A DNA stretch of 20,006 nucleotides from IMG/VR virus record IMGVR_UViG_3300045996_001288, positions 1-20,006 of that record; one strand, given 5' to 3'. Source of the DNA: a virus. Positions 12,992 through 19,893 of the stretch are shown here, in pieces (position 1 is the first letter of the stretch; every line of letters begins with the position of its first letter). Under the pieces are notes generated by a model, which saw nothing but the letters and a program-made list of their open reading frames with translations, was not told the origin of the DNA and searched no databases. Made by a program: the position numbers and the translations under genes.

Positions 12992-13756
12992 ATGGCGAAG
13001 CGTAAAGGGCCGATGGTCAGTGTGTTGGCCATCGGAGACCCGCATGACAACCCGACCCGCGACAAGCGGCGGTTCACCTGGATGGGCCGCCATGCCGCCC
13101 AGACCAAACCAGACCGGATAGTCTTCATCGGCGACACAGTCTGTCTCGACTCTCTCAGCACCCACCAGGAACGCGGCTCGCAGGACGACATTGACCGTCC
13201 AGCCTACCACGAGGAATTGGAGTCAGCCGATGAAGCCCTGTCGCTCTTCCACGCTCCCATTGGCGTCGGCGAGTTCCGGGTCGACCATACCTGGGGGAAC
13301 CACGAGCACCGTGCTTGCCGTGCCGCGGCGGCCCACCCCAAGACCAACGGAGACATGCCGGTACGTCTCGAACAGGTATTCGCGCGGTACCGATGGAAGA
13401 ACCATGCGTTCGGTGAGTACACCAAGATCGCCGGGGTCGACTTCGTCCACTGCCCGCTGGACATACGTCGTCGGGAGATCACAAACGAGACCACGATCAA
13501 GAGCCGCCAGTGCCGGTCCCTTGTCATGGGTCACACGCACATTGCAGCGCAGCTCGTCGCGGTGAAGAACGGCAGCAACGAGAAGGTCCAGGTCTTCAAT
13601 CTCGGCACCTCGATGCCCTACGGCGAGCGGGCCCACTACGTGGGCACCGCCCCGGCGCCGTGGGACTACGGGGTGTGGAACCTGCTGATCCAAGACGGCC
13701 GGATCATCTCCTGGAAGTTCTTTAACATGCTCGAGCTTGAGCACGTGTACGCGTAG
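12992..13756 (+). CDS. Calcineurin-like metallophosphoesterase
   Basis: A 254-residue protein with the metal-binding motifs of the calcineurin-like fold in order: G-D-P-H (D16, H18), I-G-D-T (D48), G-N-H-E (N103, H104, E105) and G-H-T-H (H181, H183). The stretch after D48 (S-L-S-T-H-Q-E-R-G-S) resembles a phage subgroup of these enzymes. The fold hydrolyses phosphodiesters or phosphomonoesters with two metal ions; the substrate cannot be read from the sequence and could be a nucleic acid or a nucleotide second messenger. There is no signal peptide, so it should be cytoplasmic. It sits between lysis and tail genes with its own G5 SD and is followed by the longest leader of the region, so it probably ends one block of genes. 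Confidence 0.85.
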   Translation: MAKRKGPMVSVLAIGDPHDNPTRDKRRFTWMGRHAAQTKPDRIVFIGDTVCLDSLSTHQERGSQDDIDRPAYHEELESADEALSLFHAPIGVGEFRVDHTWGNHEHRACRAAAAHPKTNGDMPVRLEQVFARYRWKNHAFGEYTKIAGVDFVHCPLDIRRREITNETTIKSRQCRSLVMGHTHIAAQLVAVKNGSNEKVQVFNLGTSMPYGERAHYVGTAPAPWDYGVWNLLIQDGRIISWKFFNMLELEHVYA

Positions 13757-13842
13757 CGAAGTCTGTGCTAATACTGTTCCGGTCGGAGGATGTACTACCA
13801 GTCATCCTCTAGTCTCCTACCAGCCAACTACGAGGATCCCTC
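13757..13842 (+). promoter_or_regulatory. 86-base leader with hairpin and possible extended -10
   Basis: The gap holds TGCTAATAC (13766-13774), a weak extended -10 candidate with no good -35; then GAGGATG (13786-13792) and CATCCTC (13803-13809), a perfect seven-base stem with a ten-base loop that could hide the upstream GGAGGA; then CTACCAG twice (13795-13801, 13817-13823); then the real SD GAGGA before ATG 13843. Regulation at RNA level is possible; none of this is proven. Confidence 0.4.
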
Positions 13843-14184
13843 ATGTCTGAAGAACTCGAGCCGGAGCGCGAGCTCCCGCCCATGTCCGCCTCCACGCTTG
13901 CCGAGATCGAACTCGGCCGGAAGCTTGTGGCCCAGAACCAGAAGCTCCAGGAGGAGGCCCGCGCCGTCGCAGCGCGTGGTGAGCCAGCCCCTGCGCCCAA
14001 GGTCGTCGAGCCGGTTGATCCCGAGGCCCACAAGAAAGGCGTGATCACCGACGAGGAGGCCCTCCAGATCGCCAAGGTTGCCGCGGCCGCCAAGGCCCAC
14101 GTCGAGAAGACCGCCAAAAACAAGAAGCGCCCGACCGTTGTCGTCAGCGACGAGCCGGTCGACTTCGACGTCCTGAAAGACTGA
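13843..14184 (+). CDS. Small charged hypothetical protein upstream of the nozzle gene
   Basis: A 113-residue protein rich in Glu, Lys, Ala and Pro, without membrane segments. The acidic N-terminus is followed by a helix (T-L-A-E-I-E-L-G-R-K-L-V-A-Q-N-Q-K-L-Q-E-E-A-R) with coiled-coil character at about residues 18-42, a Pro-rich linker, a second helix (E-E-A-L-Q-I-A-K-V-A-A-A-A-K) and an acidic tail. GAGGA lies six bases before the ATG. It may be a virion or assembly cofactor from its place in front of tail genes; I do not recognise a family. Confidence 0.6.
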   Translation: MSEELEPERELPPMSASTLAEIELGRKLVAQNQKLQEEARAVAARGEPAPAPKVVEPVDPEAHKKGVITDEEALQIAKVAAAAKAHVEKTAKNKKRPTVVVSDEPVDFDVLKD

Positions 14185-14186
14185 CC

Positions 14187-15914
14187 ATGACTGCGGTTCG
14201 CCTGACTGCCTTCCAAGGCATGATCCCCTCGCTGGGGGTGCGTGCGCTTGCCGAGGGGCAGGCGAGCTACGCCGTGAACGTGGACGTGACGGGGGCTTCC
14301 CTCTTGGGGCTCCCGTCGCCCACCCTACACAAGAGCGTTGCGTCGTGGATGCGGCGTGCGTTCCGTGTCCCCACTGGGGACGTGTCGAACTGGGCGCTCT
14401 CCTACTGGATGGCGTTCTCGGACGCCGACACCGACGTGCAGCGGACCCCCGTGGTCGACGATTCGTTCGAGCGCATCTACTGGTGCGGTCGTACCACCAC
14501 GGGCCTGCGCGTGCTCTCCAAAGCCGTGATAGTGGCTGCTTCAGAGACCACCGACTGGTCCACCACCAACCTGGCCCAGCTCTCGGGCATCACCCGCCCC
14601 AGCAACAGCCTGCAGGTCCAGTACATCGCCGGCACCGGCACCACCGGTGACGGGGCACCGCCCGAGGTCACCCGCAACTACGTGGTGACCTTCATCAACA
14701 TCTACGGCGAGGAGAGCCAGCCCAGCGACCCCGTGCGCGTCGTGGGCCCGGTCGACGGTGACTACCTGCTCACCAACATCCCGACACCGGTGCTCGACGC
14801 CACCCGCGCCACCATCAACGAGAAGCGCATCTATCGCACGGTGACCGCAGCCAACGGCACCGCGACCTTCTACAAGGTGGCCGACATCAACTCGGGCGTG
14901 GTGACCTACACCGATAACACCGGGACCATCGCCACGGACGCGGTGATCACCGCCCAGGGCGAGCTCGAGAGCACCAACTACGACGGCCCCCCTGCCGGCC
15001 TGCAGGGCATCGCGATGATGGCCAACGGCATCATGGTGGGCTGGGTCGACAACAACATCCACTTCTCCGAGCCCTACCGGCCGCACGCCTGGCCGGCTGT
15101 CTACACACTGACCACCGAGTACCCCGTCGTGGGTATCGGCGTGTTCGGTAACAGCGCGGTGATTTTGACCACCGGCCACCCCGCCGTGGTCACCGGCATC
15201 AACCCGTCGAACATGGTGCTGACACCCTCGAAGGTGCCCGCCCCCTGCCTTTCCAAGGCGTCCATCGTGAGCACCCCGAGCGGGGTGGTCTTTGCGTCTG
15301 ACAACGGGCTCATGCACTACGGCCCGGCCGGGCTCCAGAACATCACCGACAAGATCATCGGCCGCAACACCTGGGGCACAGAGTTCTACCCTCGCAGCAT
15401 TCGCGCGGTCGAGCTCGACGGCACCTACCAGGCTGTCTACCCGGGCACCGTCGCCGGCTTCTACTTCCGCCCGATGTCGCAGGAACAGGGCGTCTGCTGG
15501 CTGGATACCGGCCTCGGCAACCTCTACGACATTCGGAGCGATGCCTGGACCGGCCGGCCGTATATCATCGCGAGCGGGAACATCTACGAGTGGCTGCCGC
15601 CCAGCACCACCACGGCGACCTACGTCTGGCGCTCCAAGGAGTTCCAGCTCCAGGTGCCGGTCAACATGAAGGTCGCTCAGATCTTCTTCCCGATGCCCGG
15701 GTCGGTGATGCTCCGAGTGTGGGCTTACCTCCGAGGGTATGACGGCACCGTGACCAAGACCCTGGTCATGGCGCGCGAATTCACGGTATCCGGCGAAGAA
15801 GTGAAACTCCCTGCCGGGTTCATGGCAGACGTGTGGCAATTCGAGCTCGAAGGTACAGCCGAGGTCCACGCGCTCTGCCTAGCCACTTCCGTCGCGGAGC
15901 TCCGCAATGTCTAG
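14187..15914 (+). CDS. Putative tail nozzle / tubular-type structural protein
   Basis: A 575-residue protein. The opening F-Q-G-M-I-P-S-L-G-V-R-A-L, then A-x-Y-A-V-N-V-D-V-T-G-A-S-L, resembles the start of podovirus nozzle-like proteins (T7 gp12 type: 'F-x-G-x-I-P-R-L', then 'A-x-x-A-x-N'). The rest is mostly beta: a fibronectin-like piece (N-Y-V-V-T-F-I-N-I-Y-G-E-E-S-Q-P-S at ~165-182), the H-F-S-E-P-Y-R-P-H-A-W-P element (~291-302) and several blade-like stretches (S-T-P-S-G-V-V-F-A-S-D-N-G-L-M-H-Y) as in a propeller. It would close or extend the short tail. The start lies two bases after the previous stop with only a weak SD. Its end overlaps the next ATG by eight bases. Homology to T7 gp12 is inference from motifs. 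Confidence 0.65.
   Translation: MTAVRLTAFQGMIPSLGVRALAEGQASYAVNVDVTGASLLGLPSPTLHKSVASWMRRAFRVPTGDVSNWALSYWMAFSDADTDVQRTPVVDDSFERIYWCGRTTTGLRVLSKAVIVAASETTDWSTTNLAQLSGITRPSNSLQVQYIAGTGTTGDGAPPEVTRNYVVTFINIYGEESQPSDPVRVVGPVDGDYLLTNIPTPVLDATRATINEKRIYRTVTAANGTATFYKVADINSGVVTYTDNTGTIATDAVITAQGELESTNYDGPPAGLQGIAMMANGIMVGWVDNNIHFSEPYRPHAWPAVYTLTTEYPVVGIGVFGNSAVILTTGHPAVVTGINPSNMVLTPSKVPAPCLSKASIVSTPSGVVFASDNGLMHYGPAGLQNITDKIIGRNTWGTEFYPRSIRAVELDGTYQAVYPGTVAGFYFRPMSQEQGVCWLDTGLGNLYDIRSDAWTGRPYIIASGNIYEWLPPSTTTATYVWRSKEFQLQVPVNMKVAQIFFPMPGSVMLRVWAYLRGYDGTVTKTLVMAREFTVSGEEVKLPAGFMADVWQFELEGTAEVHALCLATSVAELRNV
15724..15741. promoter_or_regulatory. Palindrome site 8 of 9 (degenerate, other register)
   Basis: CTTACC-TCCGAG-GGTATG: TACC/GGTA arms, six-base spacer, one T-T mismatch. 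Inside the nozzle-like gene, in a codon register different from the other coding copies (GCT TAC CTC CGA GGG TAT). Confidence 0.42.
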
Positions 15915-17706
15915 CCGCTGGCCGGCTATTCCGGAGCCCTATGACGTCGCCGGCGGGCTCTACCCGGCGGTGCTCGCGCTCAAGGAGAGCGTGGAACTAC
16001 TTACCGGGCAGCGCGGTGACCTCGACTCGTTCGGCGTGGACGAGCGCATCTTCCAGCTCGAGCAGCAGGTAGACAACGCGCTCGCGCGGATCATCGTGGT
16101 CAACGAGGTCTACGCCGCCAAGGACATTGCGCTCGCCCAGCGGACTACCATTCTTGAGGCCCGGGTCGACGGGGCCATGAACGGCCTGGTGGACACCAAC
16201 GCCCGGATCACCCAGGTCGAGCGCGCCTACGCCGACGCCGACGAAGCCATCGCCCTCTCGGTCGAGACCCTGGAAGCCCACGTCGACTCGCGCCTTGGCG
16301 GTATCGAGACTGACGTCGATGCCCGCTTCGTGCAGGAGCAGCAGGCCCGCGCCACCACCGACTCGGCGCTCGCCCAGCAGATCACCACCCTCGAAGCTAC
16401 GCTCACCACGACCATCAACAACAACAAGGTCGCGGCCGAGGCCTCCATCGTCGAGGAGCAGACCGCGCGGGTTACCGCAACGACTGCGCTCGCCCAGGAA
16501 ATCACCAACCTTAACACCTCGCTCACCACCGTCATCAACGGCAACAAGGCCGAGCTCGAGGCGCTCATCGCCAATGAGCAGACCGCGCGGATCAGCGCCA
16601 CTGGCGCACTGGCTCAGGACATCACGAACCTCGAGGTGTCACTCACCACGAGCTTGAACGGGGCCAAGGTCCTCCTGCAGGCGAACATCGACAGTGAGGC
16701 CCGGGCCCGGGTGGACGCCGACGGCGCGATGGCCCAGACCGTCACCTCGCTGGCGGCCCGGCTCGATACTGCAGACCAGCAGCTCTCGGCCAGCCTCGTC
16801 GACGAGCAGAACGTCCGGATCAGCCAGGACAACCTCCTCGTCCAGAGCCTCCAGTCGCTCGACGCCCGGCTTGGTCAGACCAACGCCAACGTCGCGGTCG
16901 AGACCCAGGCGCGGATCGCCAACGACGGCAGCCTGCAGAACGCCATCAACAGCCACTCCCAGCAGCTCAGTTTCTACGGCGGGCAGATCAACTCGCTGGC
17001 CTCACAGACTAGCACCCTGCAGACGCAGATGGCGGGCAACACGGCGGTCATCAGCCAGAACACCTCGTCGATCAACGGCCTCTACATCCGCCACGGCATC
17101 AACGGCTACATCAACGGCCAAACCGGGGGCTACGTCTTCACGGGCGTACTCAAGCTCGACGGCACCGTGCAGTACCTCATGGAGTTCTGGTCGAGCGTCA
17201 CGATCTACGGGGACTTGATCGTTGAGGGTTCCCTGAACAGCAAGGGGATCGCCCAAGGCGCGATCAGCGCCTTCGCCGGCACCAACGGGTATCTCGGCCC
17301 GGGCCAGGCTTGGGGGGTCTGGGTCTACGTCAAGCAGGGCGGCTATCTCCACATCAGCGCGGCCGTGTCCGAGTATTACGGCTACTCGCTGCGGACGATC
17401 AACCCGTACCAGCAGCCCAGCAACTACTTGAAATTCCGCGTCTACACCGCCCGTGTGTTCGGCAGTGTCGTCGCGGCCTTCACGGCCTGGGATGCCATCG
17501 TCGAGTCGGCCTTCGCCTTCGACGCCAACTTCAACGTCACCGGGGCGATCAACTACATGCAGATCGCCTGCATGTCGTGCCAGGGCGGGGCTGTCTACGG
17601 CCCCCTCAGCGAGGGTAGCTATTACGTCGACCTCTACAACCAGAACACCGACGACGGGAAGTGTCACATGCTTGGGCAGCTTTGGGCAGTGGCGATCCAC
17701 AGATGA
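15907..17706 (+). CDS. Coiled-coil tail fibre-like protein
   Basis: A 599-residue protein. Residues ~45-370 are a long coiled coil built from ~40-residue repeats with the pattern E-E-Q-T-A-R-[VI]-[ST]-A-T-x-A-L-A-Q-[ED]-I-T-x-L, as in central fibre/host-specificity proteins with DUF1983-like tails. A beta-rich C-terminus follows from about 390 (Y-I-R-H-G-I-N-G-Y-I-N-G-Q-T-G-G-Y, then V-T-I-Y-G-D-L-I-V-E-G-S-L), then an aromatic globular end with Y-Y-G-Y-S-L and Y-M-Q-I-A-C-M-S-C. A trimeric fibre or spike for receptor contact is the likely role. The start overlaps the nozzle stop by eight bases (ATGTCTAG), suggesting translational coupling. It is distinct from the collagen-like fibre, so the phage may carry two receptor-contacting proteins. 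Confidence 0.72.
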   Translation: MSSRWPAIPEPYDVAGGLYPAVLALKESVELLTGQRGDLDSFGVDERIFQLEQQVDNALARIIVVNEVYAAKDIALAQRTTILEARVDGAMNGLVDTNARITQVERAYADADEAIALSVETLEAHVDSRLGGIETDVDARFVQEQQARATTDSALAQQITTLEATLTTTINNNKVAAEASIVEEQTARVTATTALAQEITNLNTSLTTVINGNKAELEALIANEQTARISATGALAQDITNLEVSLTTSLNGAKVLLQANIDSEARARVDADGAMAQTVTSLAARLDTADQQLSASLVDEQNVRISQDNLLVQSLQSLDARLGQTNANVAVETQARIANDGSLQNAINSHSQQLSFYGGQINSLASQTSTLQTQMAGNTAVISQNTSSINGLYIRHGINGYINGQTGGYVFTGVLKLDGTVQYLMEFWSSVTIYGDLIVEGSLNSKGIAQGAISAFAGTNGYLGPGQAWGVWVYVKQGGYLHISAAVSEYYGYSLRTINPYQQPSNYLKFRVYTARVFGSVVAAFTAWDAIVESAFAFDANFNVTGAINYMQIACMSCQGGAVYGPLSEGSYYVDLYNQNTDDGKCHMLGQLWAVAIHR

Positions 17707-18149
17707 GCGACTGGAAAGACAACCCCCTTGGCTTCGTGCCGCCCGGGCCCGTCGAGGTCCAGCGTTACGTGGTCATCGAGCATGGCGAGGTCGTGCAGAG
17801 CGGCTTCGTGCCCAAGCACATCTGGGACTTCGTCAAGGAGAAGCACCCGGAATACGTCCCCGTCGATAAGGAGGGGATCGAGCCCGGCGCGGTTACCTCT
17901 GAAGGTAAATTCTTCAACCTGACCGCCAAGGACAAAGAGGCACTCTTCAAGCTCAACGCTGCCCGCAACGCGGCCGAGGCCGAGAACGAAGAGCGCGGTC
18001 GGCCGAAGCGTCCCTCGCCTGAGGAGTACCTAGATGCTGCTTACGCCAAAGAGATGGGCGACCCCGCTCCCATGCAGGCGTGGCTCAAGAAGATGGAGAC
18101 TCACCGTGCCGCTGTTCAGCAATCCAAAGACCGGAATCCGAATCAATAA
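17703..18149 (+). CDS. Hypothetical protein, possible fibre-assembly partner
   Basis: A 148-residue protein. The start is the ATG overlapping the previous stop (ATGA); the in-frame upstream ATG at 17661 lies in the fibre gene and is rejected. The N-terminal half has beta character (V-Q-R-Y-V-V-I-E-H-G-E-V-V-Q-S-G-F-V). The C-terminal half is helical, with P-S-P-E-E-Y-L-D-A-A-Y and M-G-D-P-A-P-M-Q-A-W-L-K-K-M-E, which recalls the end of fibre-assembly chaperones ('L-D-A-L-x-x-x-x-G-D'). Its place after a fibre gene fits, but the similarity is weak. A palindrome copy lies inside; the 3' end overlaps the next gene. Confidence 0.6.
   Translation: MSDWKDNPLGFVPPGPVEVQRYVVIEHGEVVQSGFVPKHIWDFVKEKHPEYVPVDKEGIEPGAVTSEGKFFNLTAKDKEALFKLNAARNAAEAENEERGRPKRPSPEEYLDAAYAKEMGDPAPMQAWLKKMETHRAAVQQSKDRNPNQ
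17892..17909. promoter_or_regulatory. Palindrome site 9 of 9
   Basis: GTTACC-TCTGAA-GGTAAA: perfect TTACC/GGTAA arms and a six-base spacer, register GTT ACC TCT GAA GGT AAA. Confidence 0.58.
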
Positions 18150-18582
18150 CATCTCCGACGGGCTCGCTCTCGAGGAGTGGCTCAACGCCAACGGGGACAA
18201 CTTCGTGTTCCACCCCGGCGTCGACCAGATCGTCGCCCGGATCAAGGACGGCGTTGTCTGCGGGGGCGTGATCTACACCGGCTACACCGGCCGCGACGGC
18301 AGCATCGAGCTCCACCTTTGCGGGATCCATCCGGGCTGGATCACCCGTGATATGATTTGGGTTTGCTTTGACTACCCCTTCAACCAGTTAGGTGTGAAGA
18401 AGATTTGGGGAAGAGTGAAAGCTACTAATCAAGTAGCCCTCGACCTCGATCTCAAGTTCGGCCTCAAGGTAGAGACAGTCTTAAAAGATGTCTTTCCTGA
18501 CGGTGACTTAAATGTTCTATCGATGTATCGTGAAGATTGTCGGTGGCTGGCGCTCGGGCCCCGCCCAATACCAATCCTCTAG
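18106..18582 (+). CDS. GNAT-family N-acetyltransferase
   Basis: A 158-residue protein. The GTG at 18106 is chosen because GGAG lies seven bases upstream and the protein then begins with a plausible strand; a start at 18034 would add 24 Arg-rich residues out of keeping with the family. The pattern is that of small phage GNATs: V-V-C-G-G-V-I-Y strand, E-L-H-L-C-G-I-H-P-G-W-I-T strand and turn, a helix, then W-G-R-V-K-A-T-N-Q-V-A-L-D-L-D-L-K-F-G-L-K, matching the 'N-x-x-A-x-x-x-x-x-K-x-G-F' end of the acetyl-CoA fold. The substrate is unknown. The 3' ~230 bases are clearly richer in A+T than neighbouring genes. It overlaps the upstream gene by 44 bases and touches the next SD. Confidence 0.7.
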   Translation: MPLFSNPKTGIRINNISDGLALEEWLNANGDNFVFHPGVDQIVARIKDGVVCGGVIYTGYTGRDGSIELHLCGIHPGWITRDMIWVCFDYPFNQLGVKKIWGRVKATNQVALDLDLKFGLKVETVLKDVFPDGDLNVLSMYREDCRWLALGPRPIPIL

Positions 18583-18586
18583 GGGG
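18582..18586 (+). promoter_or_regulatory. G5 ribosome-binding tract
   Basis: GGGGG, beginning on the last base of the GNAT stop codon, then ACATAA and GTG at 18593. The spacer is nearly the same as at 941-946 (ACATCA). Confidence 0.45.
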
Positions 18587-18592
18587 ACATAA

Positions 18593-19891
18593 GTGGGGGG
18601 TAAGTCCAAGCCACCTCCGCCGCCAGACTACGGGCCCATTGCCCAGGCCAGTCAAGCGTCGGCAATGATGAGCTACCAGATCGCACAGGAGCAACTCGCC
18701 TGGGCGCGCGAAACGTATCAAGACACCAAGGCATGGACTGACCAGGCGCTTGAGCTCTCGCTCGAGCAGCACGCGCTCGACCGCGAGATGGCCCAGAAGC
18801 TGGACCAGCGTGCCGGCGAACAACTCGACATTCAGCGCAAGCAGCTCGGCTTCCAAGAGGAAGCGATGGGCTACGCGCGCGAGGACCGCCAGCGCTACAA
18901 GGACGTCTTCCAGCCAATCGAAGACAGTCTGATCGAGGACGCCGAATCGTACAGCTCCAAGGCTCGCCAAGAGCTCGAAGCTGGCCGGGCCGCCGGCTCG
19001 GTTGCGCAGCAGTACGCCGCCGCGCGCCGCGCGTCGCTCGACGAGCTTGAGTCGTTCGGCATTGACCCGGCGCAGACCCGCTACGCCGCGCTGGACCTCG
19101 GCGCGCGTCTCAACCAGGCGCAGGCTGCAGCCGGTGCCGAGAACCAGGCCCGCATCAACGTCGAGGACAAGGGTCGCGCCATGCGCGCCGCCGTCGTCGA
19201 TATTGGCCGCGGGTATCCCGCGCAGGCGGCTCAGGCCTTCGGTATGGGCACCGGTGCTGCCGGCGCTGGGGCGGCTGCCGCTGGCGCTGCTCAGGGCTTC
19301 GGTCAGACCGGGCTCGGCTACGCGCAAGCCGGCATGAATGGCGTGCTGCAGGCGGGCCAGCTCAACAACCAGACCTTCGCCACCGGCTCCAACGCTACGG
19401 GTAATCCGGCCCAGTGGCAGGGGCAGGGTACCCAGGCGCTCGGGGTGTGGGGCAACGCGCTCACCCAGGGCTACCAGAACCAGATGGCGTACTACAACGC
19501 CAAGAAGAGCCAGAGCTCGGGCATCGGCGGTATCCTCGGGACCGGGCTTGGCTTCGCCACCATGTTCCTCGAGGACGGCGGCGCGGTCGACCCGGAGATG
19601 ATGCCCCAGGGGGCCCCGCAGGGACCGCCGCAGGGCGCAGTGCCCACCAGCATGAACCACGAGGGCATCCACGTTCGCGCCACCATGAGCCCGTCAGGAG
19701 GACAGGCCACCGACGACGTGCCGGCCCGCCTCAACGTCGGCGAGTTCGTCCTGCCGAAGGACGTCGTCGCTTGGTACGGCGAGGAGAAGCTTCAGAAGCT
19801 GGTCCAGGCTGCCCGCAAGGGTAAGGAGCAGGCCCCGGCCAAGCCGGAGGTCCGCTCGGCCACCCCCGGCGTGCTACCCACGAGGCGCTAA
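18593..19891 (+). CDS. Putative internal virion / DNA-ejection protein
   Basis: A 432-residue protein. The start G-G-K-S-K-P-P-P-P-P-D-Y is typical of podovirus internal virion proteins. Residues ~20-175 are long helices rich in Gln, Glu and Ala. Residues ~205-320 are Gly/Ala/Gln-rich (A-G-A-G-A-A-A-A-G-A-A-Q-G-F-G), flexible and possibly membrane-active. A hydrophobic G-I-G-G-I-L-G-T-G-L-G-F-A-T-M-F segment lies near 306-321. The C-terminal domain has V-P-A-R-L-N-V-G-E-F-V-L-P-K-D-V-V-A-W-Y-G, a motif repeatedly seen in virion proteins of this type. Such proteins enter the host envelope with the DNA. The GTG start is supported by the G5 tract. The assignment to ejection is inferred from composition and location. 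Confidence 0.62.
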   Translation: MGGKSKPPPPPDYGPIAQASQASAMMSYQIAQEQLAWARETYQDTKAWTDQALELSLEQHALDREMAQKLDQRAGEQLDIQRKQLGFQEEAMGYAREDRQRYKDVFQPIEDSLIEDAESYSSKARQELEAGRAAGSVAQQYAAARRASLDELESFGIDPAQTRYAALDLGARLNQAQAAAGAENQARINVEDKGRAMRAAVVDIGRGYPAQAAQAFGMGTGAAGAGAAAAGAAQGFGQTGLGYAQAGMNGVLQAGQLNNQTFATGSNATGNPAQWQGQGTQALGVWGNALTQGYQNQMAYYNAKKSQSSGIGGILGTGLGFATMFLEDGGAVDPEMMPQGAPQGPPQGAVPTSMNHEGIHVRATMSPSGGQATDDVPARLNVGEFVLPKDVVAWYGEEKLQKLVQAARKGKEQAPAKPEVRSATPGVLPTRR

Positions 19892-19893
19892 CG

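Noticed and set aside
13769-13774. T7-type promoter (TAATAC)
   Set aside because: Only the first bases match; the rest of the T7 consensus is absent and I saw no second copy.
13790-14044. Leader-peptide or 84-codon frame in the structured leader
   Set aside because: The SD would be too close, and most of the frame is an out-of-frame reading of the next gene.
15120-15133. TACC-N8-GGTA pair
   Set aside because: The spacer is eight, not six; counted as a chance pair and left out of the family.
14541-15869. 442-codon open frame on the - strand
   Set aside because: Complement of the nozzle-like gene, with His/Val/Gly/Asp-heavy shadow composition and no family features.
17661-17702. Upstream ATG for the possible chaperone gene
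   Set aside because: It lies inside the fibre gene, while the ATGA overlap at 17703 gives a clean start.
18034-18105. Upstream ATG for the GNAT gene
   Set aside because: It adds an Arg/Pro-rich shadow of the overlapping gene. The GTG at 18106 has a better SD.
18464-19672. 402-codon open frame on the - strand
   Set aside because: Runs across the junction of two well-supported + genes and looks like a codon-bias shadow.
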